Below, piece after piece: positions 1 through 11,400 of a stretch of 64,000 nucleotides of DNA (within the stretch, counting starts at the first letter, position 1; the number at the start of each line of letters is the position of its first letter). The stretch is taken from NCBI GenBank assembly GCA_026874595.1, contig CM049311.1, positions 17,569,676-17,633,675 of the forward strand, in the 5' to 3' direction. The position numbers and the translations under genes are program-made. The notes under the pieces were generated by a model. It saw only the letters and a list, made by a program, of their open reading frames with translations. It did no database searches and had not been told where the DNA came from. The stretch comes from Sipunculus nudus (taxonomy: Eukaryota > Annelida > Sipuncula > Golfingiida > Sipunculidae).

Positions 1-1083
1 GAATCATTGAGTTTCCTTAGGGGCCATATTGTGAGACTCAAGACCAGAGGCGGTAAGCCTGTGAGTATAATTATTATGATTATTGTTATTGTTATTTTTA
101 CCGTTGATGTTGTTGTTTGTTGTAATGTGTTGCTATTCATATAACGCTTCATTTGGGTTAAAATCCTGATTTGCATGGGTAAAATATATTAGTAAATATA
201 TGTATACTAAACCTGTATGGGATAAAATTAATAAAAATATGGTTGGAGTAATAATTAAGCTACGATTCCTTTTTGCGGTTGCATTTGCGGCCGCGGCATG
301 CGTTTGCGACTAGGCCGATTCCTTTTATGCGGTTCCGGATATTTAAAATGTATGTATGTATGTGAAGTATACATAAATTGTGGTGATAATTAATGCAATC
401 CCTCACCAGTGAATGACAAGCAGTGATTCATATATTTACAATGATTTAACTCTATGTTTTCAGGAGAATTTTTATAAATAAGCTGGTAATATGCTCATAT
501 CCATGTTTAATCATGTGAAACCCCAATGCGACATAATCAACTGATCCGTCGTCCGACCCCATCCGTGTAAATGTTTTTCTAGGACGGATAGCTATACATG
601 ACACGTAAAAAATTATGCCGGATAACAGGTCGGATACCAACTGCAACCCCATAAAAGGTATTGGTTCTACAAAATATCATATGTTTAATCCAATCCGCCA
701 AGGCGACCGCGTAAAAAGTATCGTTGCTTTAATGTTTAACGTCACTTAAAGGGGCTCAATCACCGATCTGACCTTTTCAAACTAAATGTAAGCCTTTTGA
801 GCTTTTATAAAAATAGGCCAGTAAACGTGGATATCACCACACACAGACAGCTTGTTTTGTTTATATCAACGTGTTTATAATGTATGGGGGCCCGCCAAAA
901 TAATCAAAACAAATTCACACGGGCATCTGGCAGCAAGTCAGATAAACCAGAGCTTTGCAAATGGCATTTTGTAACAAATGACCTTTCTACCTCTGCATAT
1001 ATGTAACCTACCTTTGTCAACATTGCTATGTTTACAAACATGTTGTTGATAAATAAGTTTACACATCCTTCACGAAGGCGTGA
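1..1083. other. gene-free AT-rich stretch
   Basis: I see no supportable gene, RNA or clear repeat here. Short open frames lack any recognisable protein similarity. A GC-richer patch near 270-330 (gcggccgcggcatgcg) stands out from the AT-rich surroundings. It could be part of the left end of the Harbinger element that follows, but I could not find a matching inverted copy on the right side. Confidence 0.4.
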
Positions 1084-2070
1084 TTAGACCTTTTCACAAT
1101 CAAAATTACCCTTAGATCATTAATATACACAGAGGAAGCCAGAAATCACAAAATTCTTTTTCAAAATGAAGGTGAATGGGCACCTTTAAAACCTCAGCAG
1201 TTTTCTGAACCTTCAATATCCCAGAACTCTGCTAATAGTAAACATAACAATAAAAGAACGAGAGACAATGAGGACCAGGCAACAGGTATCCGCAAGTTAG
1301 AGGAAAGAGTAAAGACCTCAGCTAAATTACAGCAAAGGATCGAGGAGCACCTAGCTAATGCATCTACACCTCCCAACCCCAGGATTCAGTGGGGCCGCTG
1401 GATAACTTCGTGCCTCCCCGAGATCCCTGACTGTAATTGGAATGAGTTCATGAGACGCTCATTTAATATGATAATGGAATTTACAACTGATTCCGGCTCC
1501 AGTCAGAAGAAAGAGCTACAACTGCGGGGTCCCCCCAGCTTTAGACCATCTGGTCATCCGCAGAGTGAGGCTGCCCACACTTGTTCTGTGCCTTCTGATT
1601 TTGAAACGCAGCAGCACCAATACCACACTCCACAGCAGTATCAGCAGCTTCTGCAACCCAAGCGGCAGGTCATTGTGCGGTCGGTAGTCGCTGGTGGTGG
1701 ACAAGTACATAGTGACACATATCCGGTTGATAATTATCAGAGGAGCTTGCCAGGTATCATCAGTACGCCTGCTCAGACTATCACACACACACAATTTTCC
1801 TGGTCGACAGCCGGCCCAACCTATGGGGCACCTACAGCAGTTAGAGTTCCTTATGATGATACTGTACCAGCTGCGCCTGCACCAATGATATCTACTCCTG
1901 CCAACCCTACTACACAGACTGGTGCCTCTACATCTTGCCTGAGCAGCTTTGGCGATATTTCCTTTTCATCTGTGCTGAAGGAGGCTGTTACTTTGGATTC
2001 TCCCGCTGATCTGCGAACGGGACCTAGGAGTCTGATAGACACTGAGAGTGATGGCGATGTTAATGACTGA
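1084..2070 (+). CDS. Harbinger accessory (second) protein-like ORF, 5' incomplete
   Basis: An open frame runs from the stop at 1081-1083 to the stop ending at 2070, but its first in-frame ATG is at 1450, so the N-terminal part must come from an upstream exon or has decayed. The frame upstream of 1450 is clearly protein-like: a charged helix-forming stretch (RKLEERVKTSAKLQQRIEEH), then a compact Trp-rich segment (IQWGRWITSCLPEIPDCNW) and NEFMRRSFNMIMEF. This arrangement recalls the C-terminal oligomerisation tail of MADF/BESS or Myb-like accessory proteins. The remaining ~190 residues are Gln/Pro/Ser/Thr-rich and probably disordered. Assignment to Harbinger rests mainly on the convergent transposase next to it, not on a recognised DNA-binding domain, which would lie in the missing N-terminus. 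An ATTAAA at 2319-2324 could serve as poly(A) signal. It could instead be an unrelated host exon. Confidence 0.5.
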   Translation, partial: LDLFTIKITLRSLIYTEEARNHKILFQNEGEWAPLKPQQFSEPSISQNSANSKHNNKRTRDNEDQATGIRKLEERVKTSAKLQQRIEEHLANASTPPNPRIQWGRWITSCLPEIPDCNWNEFMRRSFNMIMEFTTDSGSSQKKELQLRGPPSFRPSGHPQSEAAHTCSVPSDFETQQHQYHTPQQYQQLLQPKRQVIVRSVVAGGGQVHSDTYPVDNYQRSLPGIISTPAQTITHTQFSWSTAGPTYGAPTAVRVPYDDTVPAAPAPMISTPANPTTQTGASTSCLSSFGDISFSSVLKEAVTLDSPADLRTGPRSLIDTESDGDVND

Positions 2071-2898
2071 ATTTTTGGTGATGGTTCTCTTGAATCTGAT
2101 TTGTTTTGTTTGTTTAATGTTTTCTTAGTTATCTATATATCAGTGTAATTTTATGAACAGTTGCTGATCAGTTCCGGTGGAATTGCTTATACTTAGACTT
2201 ATACTTAACGTGTCAGCTATGTTAAGATGTTCAAGTGCCGCAGTGATAAGCTCTATGTTTTAATGTAACATGAGTATGATATGAGTTGTTTTAGATGTAA
2301 TGAAAAATGCGCTTGAACATTAAAGAACTTTGTAATTTGGTACATTCAAATTTGTTAAATGAATGAGTTTATCGCCTATGGTGATTCATTTTTTGGGTCG
2401 ATAAAAGTCATTTGAAAAATTGTTCGTTTGCATGTTTTCACACCCAATAAGGAATACAAATATACTTTGCCCTTTCTTGAATTTGTTTTTTAATTCATCT
2501 AAAATACCTTAAAGTCCAATACCCATCCAAAATAATAGTTACATTTTTTTACAAATTAACCGATTCTGAGCTCCAGTTCCCCTGCAATTAAAAAAATCTG
2601 GTTAGGGCGCGTTTTCATCTGCTTAGCCAAATATGTTGTTATAATCAAGTGAATAATTTATGGGGAAATGGAAAGACAATTCAGACTTCCCCATTGATTA
2701 ATGAGTAAGCATGACAGAGATATCAACATTTTTTTTCCTACTTTTATTTTATATTATTTCGCATTTATTTTAATATAAAAAAACACGCACATATAAACAT
2801 ATAAAAACGAAGTTCAAAGTTCAAACAATTCAAAGTTCCATTAACTTTATTGTTGATAATTACAAAGGGCTGTCGTTCAAGTGATATATAAAGCCCTC
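2071..2898. terminator. convergent 3' untranslated region with poly(A) signals
   Basis: AT-rich DNA separates the two convergent element genes. A plus-strand ATTAAA lies at 2319-2324, about 250 nt after the stop of the accessory ORF. A minus-strand AATAAA (read as TTTATT at 2846-2851) lies about 50 nt after the transposase stop. Both fit polyadenylation signals in position and orientation. No other feature is visible. Confidence 0.45.
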
Positions 2899-4194
2899 TT
2901 AGATGACATTGTCCTGCCATGGCACAGCACCTGCTGGAGAGTTATAGTAGTGCTTGAGGTATAGACGCTGTATCTTTGCGGCTCTAGATGTGCGGTTGCC
3001 ACGTTGTACCTCCTCCATATCATCAAGGTTGGCACCTTCCCTCCAGGCTCCCGGAATGATCTGATGGTTTTCATCTTCTTGGTCAAGAAGGGAGTTTTGG
3101 GGACCAGGATACATGACTCGCATGATGTTATGTAAACAGACACAGGCCAGAGTGACGTCCACTACAGTCTCCGGTGTTTGTTTTAGGGTGGTAAGCAGAC
3201 AGCCGAACCTGTTGGCTAGGATGCCGAAGGCGTTTTCGATCACACGCCTAGCTCTTGACAGCCTATAGTTGAATATCCTCTCTTCACGCTCCATATTTCT
3301 TCTGGCGAAGGGCTTCATAAACCACGTCCTTAGGGCGAACGCGTCATCCCCAATAAGGAAATAGGGCATGGCTCTGTCATCTCCCGAAAGAGTCTGTTGT
3401 TCCGGAAATACGACCATTCTCCTCCAATGGCTTGTTTGAGGTCTGACTGATTCCATACCTGGGCGTCACCAGCAGAACCTTCGGCGCCAACACTGACCCA
3501 GAGGAACCTGTAGTCAGCAGCGGCGAGGGCCATCAGGATGATTGAATGGTACCCCTTATAGTTATAGTATAGAGAGCCACCGTTCTTTGGGCACTTCATG
3601 GCTATATGTTTTCCATCCAATGCACCCAGGGTGTGGAAGAACTGCCATTTTCTCCCAAACTGGACAGCTACTTGCCGCCATTCTTCGGGTGTTTTAGGAG
3701 TCTGTATCATCTCCTCTGCAAACTCATCGTAGATGGCCCGGCACACCTCTCGAACTATGATGGAGATAGTGTTTGAAGCCACCCTAAAGCTATACTGTAG
3801 TGATTTATAGCTGTCTCCGGTTTGCCAGATGCCACAGGGTTATTGCCAGCCTCAGTCAAGGAGATATGGAATTTCTCCACCAGGTGTCTTTCTTCTGGAG
3901 CCTTGGACCAAGCCAAGTAATGAGCATCCTGAACATTTCTGGCTCCATGCGCAAAAAGTTGCGAAAGCCACGCAGATCCTCTTCTCTGAGTTCTACCATT
4001 AGCTTTTCGTACTGCCCGTAGAGGGGTCGTCTCAGCAACCAGTCCCTGGTCCAAAATCTTCTGGGCTTCCTTTGCCTTCTCTGGGCTTCCTTCTTGCGTG
4101 GGATGATGATCAGTTCATTTTGGCAATTGTCAAACTCCAGTGCCGCATAATCTGCTAGAAGAACGATATTCATGTCATCATCATGAAGGTCCAT
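2899..4194 (-). pseudogene. PIF/Harbinger transposase (DDE_4-type nuclease), frameshifted
   Basis: The protein is read on the minus strand in several frames. It starts with an ATG ending at 4194 and an N-terminal region with basic RKKEAQRRQRKPRRFWTRDW and WLGPRLQKKDT, then LATGDSYKSLQYSFRVASNT in a shifted frame, then VREVCRAIYDEF, LGALDGKHIAMKCP (first catalytic Asp), YYNYKGYHSIILMALAAADY, IGDDAFALRTWFMKPF (second Asp region) and SRARRVIENAFGILANRFGC (catalytic Glu). These blocks and their order are diagnostic of the Harbinger nuclease family. The frame breaks near 3790-3900 (at least one indel) and near 3330-3460 (one indel), so no intact protein can be made. All three acidic catalytic positions remain readable, which suggests fairly recent decay. 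In living elements it cuts and rejoins DNA at the inverted repeats, assisted by the accessory protein. Confidence 0.88.
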
Positions 4195-4269
4195 TGCTTA
4201 TACTGGCTCATCGATACCTGTTCGGCTGCTAGAGGAAATGAAGATAAGGAAACTTGGACTGGCATTTAT

Positions 4270-4830
4270 ATATATGCTGCTGGTAAACCGTAGTTCAAAC
4301 ATGTCAGACCCTACCGTCACCCTAGTCGCGTCGTACTAAAACCCTCCTGGACCGTAGTAAATCGTCACAGAGCGGCATAAAACGTAGCCAGTCGTAGTTC
4401 ACCGGGGTAAACCGTAGTAAGCCGTACTGTAACCGTACTTAGTCTTTGTCAGTCGGTGTCAAACCGGAGTCAACTCGTAGATGAACCGTACAAAAACCGT
4501 ATCACTCCGTGGTGGAACCCTAGTGAACCGTACAGGAACCGTCATGTCAAAGTGTCCCGGTTCATGCAAGGTGGTACTAGGGGCCCACTTCGGGCCACTA
4601 CGACCATGGCGGTGGCCTTAGGGTTCCACTAGGGCTCTAGTAGGGTTCTACTACGATTCCACTTTCATCCCGGTTGACCCCGGCAAAGTATTGCACGCAA
4701 AACTCCACCGGGGTACGTTGCCGATTGGCGCCGGTTTGTTAGGATTACCTACGGGTCACTAGGATCGAGTACGGTCTTACTAGGATTGACTACGATTAAC
4801 TACGAACTCAAATCGTAGCGCCACCGGCAC
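4270..4830. repeat. ACCGTA / ACTAGG motif cluster (subterminal-like)
   Basis: From 4285 to 4530 the motif CCGTA, often AACCGTA or ACCGTAGTAA, recurs at least eight times in one orientation at irregular short spacing. From 4570 to 4800 it gives way to repeated (T/C)ACTAGG and related sequences. The block lies just upstream of the transposase start, where Harbinger elements carry promoter and protein-binding sites. I infer a subterminal binding array; no precise period was found. Confidence 0.45.
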
Positions 4831-4859
4831 GCAAAACCATGAATGTGTGACTTTAGCCT

Positions 4860-4995
4860 TAGGCACGAGGAGGAATCGAGTCCTTGCCTCAGAACTGGAG
4901 TTCGGATCCGAGAACAGAACCCTCGAGTCAAAGTCAAACTCCGAGTGTCTTAAAAAGTGGACTCGAGTCAAAACTTTAGTTCAAGTCCGAATACC
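4860..4995. repeat. GAGTC-rich repeat cluster, copy 1
   Basis: Short motifs of the type CGAGTCxxAGT / TCCGAGT recur many times (tcgagtcctt, ctcgagtcaaag, ctccgagtg, actcgagtca, tcaagtccga). The same motif style returns at 63350-63720. Such GAGTC-rich tracts occur in subterminal regions of non-autonomous DNA transposons, so I infer a MITE fragment. Confidence 0.4.
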
Positions 4996-5493
4996 ACATG
5001 ACTGATGTTAACTGTACTGAAACCACTAATGCTCAAGATTAAAGCAGATAGCAAATTACTTAAATTAAGATAAAAAAAACTTTCTTTTAAATTCAAGGTA
5101 TCTCGAGGAAGATATTACAACAATTATAAGTGAATATTCACAAGAGATACAGAATGACTACTTAACAATACAGCCCGGAACCTAAGTCAAGTAAGGACGG
5201 TTGTCAAAACACAGCACATTGCAGGCCCAGAATAAAGAATGTGATGATGATGATTATTGTTATAAATATTATTATTTGTTTGATTATTGTAGTTGCAAGA
5301 TTTTTCAGTTTCTTTTTTATTTTTATAATAAGTATCTAAATAACCGTCACTGTTTTTAGTGGATAGTCTGAAATCGTGGAGGTTAGGATAAAAAAATAAA
5401 TTATCATTAACTCCATTCATTCTACCCCTACCTTGCCCCTTGTTATCCAAATTGTTATTTGAGTTATAAACCGAATCTGAAATTGGTTCACCG

Positions 5494-5494
5494 G

Positions 5495-5560
<66 letters not shown>

Positions 5561-5581
5561 TATATATATATATATATATAC
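5494..5581. repeat. (TA)n microsatellite with interruptions
   Basis: A nearly pure alternating TA tract interrupted by AAA, ACA and ACACACACA. It creates false open frames rich in Tyr and Ile. Confidence 0.95.
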
Positions 5582-5736
5582 AGAGCAAAATCTGTATAAT
5601 AAAACCACGTGCAAATTTTGATTTAAGTGGCCTTAATTCACAGGTGGTTTAATTAGACATTTCAGTAAAAACCGATGCAATTGCTATTGGCTCACTCAAT
5701 AGTGGTCTTAATACACTAATGGCCTTTAAGACAGGT

Positions 5737-5739
<3 letters not shown>

Positions 5740-5799
<60 letters not shown>
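5740..5799. repeat. (TA)n microsatellite
   Basis: Pure alternating AT tract, followed by a short GA-rich stretch (gagagtgacagagagggagtgagagcg) at 5819-5860. Confidence 0.95.
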
Positions 5800-5800
<1 letters not shown>

Positions 5801-6239
5801 TAGATTATATATAGATAATGAGAGTGACAGAGAGGGAGTGAGAGCGAGAGAAAGAGAGCTGACTTCAGCGTTGACCTCTGCGATTTTATCTCTCACCTCA
5901 AATGATGTTAAGGACAACGCCTGCGCGAATGCAATAATCAGAGCGTGCTAGACAAACATCGCAGATATTGAACGAACAATGTAATAGTAATCTAGTTTTT
6001 CCCCTCGATACATGACGTCTAGGTGTTAATGATATATTTACGGCGAACAAAAAATCAAAGATGGTTGATTGCACCTCGAAAGCCAACGACCTCATGAGCT
6101 GGCAGCTTACGTCATGTGCAACGCATGTTCAGACGCTGCGTCATCAATCATTGTCTGACTAGAAAGCTATCGGGGAACGCATACCTCCGCTAATGTGCAT
6201 TCAGATCTACCGTAAATAAGTTAACCGATCCGCCCAAAA

Positions 6240-6301
6240 GCAGGGGCGTAGCCGAAAATTAAGGAGGGAGGTAGGCAAAAATATTTGGCAAATGCAATTT
6301 A

Positions 6302-6341
<40 letters not shown>

Positions 6342-6520
6342 CACACCTCACATGTTTTAATTCCAACAAAAATTATCAGTTGTAAAAAATGTATAAATAA
6401 AAAAAGATATCATATTTGCAGGATCAAAAGTAATGAAATGTAGAATAATCAATAAACATTACATTTATTACTGCATATACAATGCTTTTTTTTCAAATTT
6501 CAATTAATCAATCTTTCTAT
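6240..6520. repeat. degenerate repeat with (TA)n core
   Basis: Begins 'caggggcgtagccgaaaattaagg' and contains a (TA)n tract at 6303-6340. The start and AT-rich body resemble the repeat at 37672-38045, so this may be a diverged third member of that family. No coding potential. Confidence 0.35.
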
Positions 6521-6524
6521 TAAG

Positions 6525-6645
6525 CATGCAGAGTGCCCATCCTGGATGGGGTCGTGACCGTGAAAAATCCGCCTGTTTTTAGCCCGGTGCTCCACCGCCA
6601 GACCACGGCATCCGGTCCATATGAAAGTGTTGTACCCAGGGTTTC
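6525..6645 (-). mobile_element. tRNA-derived SINE-like fragment
   Basis: On the minus strand the sequence reads tggtctggcggtggagcacc followed by gggctaaaaacaggcgg, then atttttcacggtcacgaccc. The first part resembles a polymerase III A box and the last part a degenerate B box. A second element with the order 'ggttagagcac...agagatttttcacggttgg' lies at 16915 on the plus strand, so this looks like a dispersed tRNA-derived family and not a functional tRNA. Confidence 0.45.
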
Positions 6646-6687
6646 CGTTCCATGGAGAAAATGTTACTCTCAAGGATATGATGGCGC

Positions 6688-6689
<2 letters not shown>

Positions 6690-6743
<54 letters not shown>
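6690..6743. repeat. (TA)n microsatellite
   Basis: Pure TA tract directly next to the SINE-like fragment. Confidence 0.95.
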
Positions 6744-6747
<4 letters not shown>

Positions 6748-8200
6748 CATTGTAGGCCTATGTTTGTTTATACGGTTATATGATTTGTTTTATTGTTTTA
6801 CTTTTATAATGTTTTATATATATTGGTTTCATTTTTTCTTATTGTTAGTCTCACAAAGTGAGCACAAAGTGAATTTTTCATATTAATGAGGTGAATATAG
6901 GATTTACACAATGTCTGAATTTAGAAAACCAGTTATATCCTACATGATTCGTACTTTTATGAACTTATAGAAATACCGCAGTGCAAACATAAATTGATTG
7001 TACACTATAGCTATATAATAGTGCGGCGTCCATCTATTGTGTTTTGTCAGTCGATCGTCTATCCATTATCTCTCGCAGCTTCTCTAACTATAAGTCTAAA
7101 ATGGACCAAGTATGTCACAAACGTTAAATTAGCGGTTCTATTTGCAAATTATATGATTTTATGTGTGTTTTTGTCGGTATGGGACGAAAATTTGTTTCAC
7201 ACTTTTGAACACGTTGGCCTATTGTGCATTCACGGTGTAACACATAAAAAATGAAAGTGCGTCCATCTTACTGGCATATATGCATGTCACCATACGAATT
7301 GTGAAGAATATTGGCCTAACAAGTTTTTTTTTTAAACCACTTTTTTACCTTCATTGGAAAAAAAACCTAATTGATAAAATCTCAGCATTTACTTTATTTT
7401 TGTAAATTGAAAAAGATGGTGGAAATAAAATATTTAAATGATAGAATAAATCATCACTCCAGAACTGAAGACCATTATTAAAAATACCAGTGTGGGTTTT
7501 TTAATTAAATAAAAATGCCCAGATTTCTGCATCTTAAGAAATTTACTGGACTATATCTATAAACTCTCTTAATAGTCATTAGACTTTAATTAAGTCCTTT
7601 GTTCAGGCAGTTGTTTTTGTTCTTTAAGCTGGGTTTGCATTTTCAACTAATTTTGCAAAGATATTGCACGTACCGCTAGCGAAGTAAAAGTGTATTCTTT
7701 ATGTATGTCCAATAATATCTCTGAGACCATGCAAGCTGTTACCTTTACAGGAGATTTATGCCTGATATACACATATCATATTATCAAATTGCTCAATACT
7801 ATAGAAACTTTTCCCCTGATTCCTATATTATATGACGATATTCTGCACCATAATAGATATAAAAAGGTTTCCTGTATGAAATAAAACAATTATAGCTTTT
7901 ACAGTAACATCATATGGGAATAATTCACAAGTGAGCTTTTCGGGCCCTTTTTTGTATGCATTTTTGTTTGTCATATATTAAGTATCTTACCCTATATTTG
8001 AATTCCGATTGCACAGGCAGAACTCGGGGAGGCTGTTTTCCGCATGAGTTAAAGTACAGGCACATATCATGGTCAAATATGAATAGTCAAATATAACATC
8101 CTGGTTCAGTTATTTACGACACAGTTTAAACGAATAGGGCAACTACCAAATGTACTTGAATCACGTGGTAATGCATATTCATATTAGCTCTGCTTAGTCA
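6744..8200. other. gene-free AT-rich stretch upstream of gene 1
   Basis: Only short frames without recognisable similarity. No strong repeat is visible. This is upstream flanking DNA of gene 1. Confidence 0.5.
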
Positions 8201-8205
8201 TGTGA

Positions 8206-8260
8206 TGACTTCAAGAACCAATTATTGATCAGCGAACAATTATATTTGTTGGTATATATA
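8206..8260 (+). promoter_or_regulatory. gene 1 proximal promoter
   Basis: TGACTTCAA at 8206-8214, ACCAAT (CCAAT-box-like) at 8217-8222 and a TATA-like ggtatatata at 8251-8260 lie 70-120 nt before the start codon. Gene 2 has the same TGACTTCAA and ACCAAT words and a TATA-like element in the same order, which supports a promoter call over chance. No transcript start is known. Confidence 0.45.
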
Positions 8261-8316
8261 CTAAACCGAAAAGAGAGGATCAACAGAGAGACCCTTGAAT
8301 TGTTATTGAAGACTCC

Positions 8317-8331
8317 ATGAACACAAGATGA
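8317..8331 (+). other. four-codon upstream ORF overlapping gene 1 start
   Basis: An ATG at 8317 reads Met-Asn-Thr-Arg then TGA. The TGA overlaps the gene 1 start codon (8328-8330) by two bases. If transcription starts upstream of 8317, this overlap could couple or dampen initiation. Gene 2 does not have an equivalent ATG in the 80 nt before its start. Confidence 0.35.
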
Positions 8332-8400
8332 AGTTGCTATTCATTGTCGTGCTCTGTATCCAGATGACTTGCGTCAAAAGTGGAGACTTCATCGTAGGAG
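8328..8400 (+). CDS. gene 1 exon 1 (signal peptide)
   Basis: The start context is acacaagATGaag, identical around the ATG to gene 2. It encodes MKLLFIVVLCIQMTCVKS, a clear signal peptide, then GDF and IVG. The donor is gtatga at 8401 and the exon ends in phase 1. Only three residues separate the likely signal cleavage site from IVGG, and no Arg or Lys precedes IVGG. Confidence 0.85.
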
Positions 8401-11400
8401 GTATGATTTTATTCATACTGTGGTGTTAGGGATGCGATTTAATACAAGCCTGCTGTTGTAACTTTCGAAATTGATCAATTAATTTCATGTTGGAAATGTA
8501 TTGTCTGGCAGTTATATTACAAGCAAAATAGTCACAGATCTGTGTAAATATTATTCACTGTTTCGGGATTTCACCTCAGTTCAGTCTTTGTTATTTAGAA
8601 TTTAGATTGAAATCAGACTTGTGTTTTTCTGTGAATGACCCATAAGTCCTTGTTAATGTTGCGCGTTGCTTCTGTTTGGCTCAGTCCCTCCTAAAGTTTC
8701 AATAAACGTGTGATGTAAAATGGACAAAAACTTTGTGTTCAATAAACTTTTCAAGCACAGTTTGAAATCCGCAGGAAAATTGTCGAATTTTCACATATTT
8801 TGTGTCAAGATTTAAAAGAAAAAAAAATCCAAAAAAAGAATATGCCCGCTCGCTAAGGACGGTTGCTTTCAAAATATATACATTTTATAGTGGTCTTAAG
8901 GAACCCTTCTACATATCCAGCTTCGCTGGGTGGTAATCAGAGATAGTTCTTAACCAATGCACCCTTAAAGAGAGGTAATCAAATATCATGTACGTTAAAT
9001 GTACATGAATTATAATTTTATTTTATTAACATCATCAGGCGCAATCAATAATCATAGCGCACATCTTCACAAATCTATATTTTTCAAGCGGTCAAGCGGT
9101 GTTTCTTCTGCGTTTCTTCTTTCACGTTTTTGTTGTTTGAGAGTTGGCGCGCATGCGTATGGTCGGACGTATGATCTGATCATGCAGTCCTGTTATAGTA
9201 TGAGCCAGGGTTGGGTTCAAATGCATTTTTTTTAGAATTGGTCCATGGCCTGTTGATGGGACTGTCTATTGAATGAGGATGAAGATATATATAAATGGTA
9301 TATTAGTGACTAACACTAACTTTGTTTTATGTATTTTATATATAGCTTACATCCATCTCCATGTGTCGGCCAAGTAATTGATTTCCTTCTCTTAAAGCTC
9401 AAAGGAAACGATTTGGCCAAAAATCACATAACGTCGTTTTTTTCACCAATGTCAATCAGAAAGCGTAATATTTGTAATCATTATAGCAAAGTAAATTATC
9501 CACACTCAATAAATGGTCCGTATGCACTTTCATTGTGCCCGTTTTTACCGTTTCATCCAAATCAAAACCAGGTCTAACAATGTGCCGTCGATGTCAATCT
9601 TTTATACCGATAGTGACAATACAACATTACATGTCTGTCAAATTCCTGATAAAGATTTTCATCGGGAAATGCGCTGAAGAAAAATAAAAATAAATTTTGT
9701 GTTATTTTGTCTTCTACCCCTATTACCTGGTCCGCTTTTCCGGGAATTTTGTCCTGTTATAGGTGATGACATGCTCACATATAGGCATACCCGCCCGTGG
9801 TAGCGAGACGTAGAATTGCCATGAAAAAGTCCCGCACACGTATCAGGGAAAAAATGTGTTTATGTTTTGAATTATATTTGGAAAGTTATCCGTTATATTA
9901 TAAAAATATAAAAACAGCCCATTTGAATATACCAATAAAATGAAATTGTCATGTTTCTATAAAGCAGACTGAGTGACACATTGTTATAGGGTGTACATAC
10001 TATCGATGTCAGCCGTACACCGTGTTGTTAAAGGATCTTCCTAATTGTCTTCACAAGACATTTATATAGACTTGTACTCTTTGGTGGAAAATGCATACAT
10101 TTATAAAAGAAGTACGATGAAAATATAGTATTTAGTGATGGTATGTCTTAAGGTATCAAGAACCGCATGAGAGACAGTCGGTCGTGACATGCATGTTTAC
10201 ACAGTGAGTGACCGGGGCTGCTACAGTCAGGCACTGAGCTGTTTTTCTGCTTTGACGTCACAGGTCACTAAGGCGACGGGGCCAGCCGAATGGCCATTTG
10301 AATGCAACGGTCACTTCTTGACAGTGAAAAAAAAAATAAAAATATTCATAATTAAAAGAACTTTTGAAACTTGACATGGCAGAATATGTTATATAAGTAT
10401 TGTTCCATGATTCGTAACGCCTTTTTTATTGAAACAAGAGAGCATTTTCTTTATTGCATTTGCATTTGAAAATCAAATGTTTCATATTCTGCATTAAAAT
10501 GCAGAGTGACTGAAGGTGTGACTGAAGGTGTGGAACATTCAAACCTCCTTTTTTCTATTTCTTGCACTAAGACAGATCTTTTTATTCTCTCTTTCCCACC
10601 ATTCCATAAAAAGGAAAATATAATTTTATTAAGTTTATTTACATATTTTTCTGATATACTATTATTACTAAAGTAATAATTAAATTTAGATATTATATAT
10701 GTTTTATTATTTGAATTTTTCCTTGCATTCTTAGATTTCTTACTTTCCAGAGCTGCAAATTCTTTTCCGTTTGTTTTAATTTATCCTCAAAATTTAGCTC
10801 TTTACATTGATGTTTATCATATGATATAAATACTCCAAGAATTTTTATTGGTTTATCTGGCCAGTGAATACCAAATGGTTTCAACTTACTTTTTTTATTC
10901 TTGCCTATCCACATGCCTTCTGATTTTTCTAAATTTAATTTCAGTCCACTATATTCTCCAAATAATTTAACATGTTTTAAAAAGTTACTACCTGATATTT
11001 TATCCGAAAAAAATTGCAATTGTATCATCTGAATATTGTAGAAGTTTAACTTGTTCAGTCCCTATCCTGATTCCTTTAATAGTTGTATCATTTCTTATTT
11101 TAACTGCTAGAATTTCTATAACTAATATAAAAAGGTAGGGAGACAGAGGGTCTTCTTGTCGGAAATCCCTTTCAACTTAAAATAGCCAGATGTTATACCA
11201 TTATTAATTAGTCAACTGCTTATATCATTGTAAGATAATCCAAGATAAAACAAATTATCTAATTTTAAATTTTTTACGTGTTTCTAGCATGAAGGTCCAT
11301 TCTCAAGAATCAAAGGCTTTTTTCCATACTTAATGCAATTACCATACCAGGAATTTTCTTTTCTTTTGTGTAATCTAGTAAATCTTGAACAAATCTGATA

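Larger units (their letters stand above)
1084..4830. mobile_element. PIF/Harbinger DNA transposon (decayed, two convergent genes)
   Basis: Autonomous PIF/Harbinger elements carry two genes: a DDE nuclease and a second DNA-binding (Myb/SANT-like) protein. Here a frameshifted nuclease on the minus strand (2899-4194) faces an accessory-type reading frame on the plus strand (1084-2070), and their 3' ends meet around 2070-2898. The right side carries a subterminal-like cluster of ACCGTA motifs. Terminal inverted repeats and the expected 3-bp target duplication were not found by eye, so both outer limits are approximate. The element looks dead because the nuclease frame is broken at least twice. 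Confidence 0.7.

Noticed and set aside
5187-5917. ORFs rich in alternating Tyr and Ile (also at 6533, 16216, 27681, 30041, 33840, 45842, 59823)
   Set aside because: They are translations of (TA)n microsatellites.
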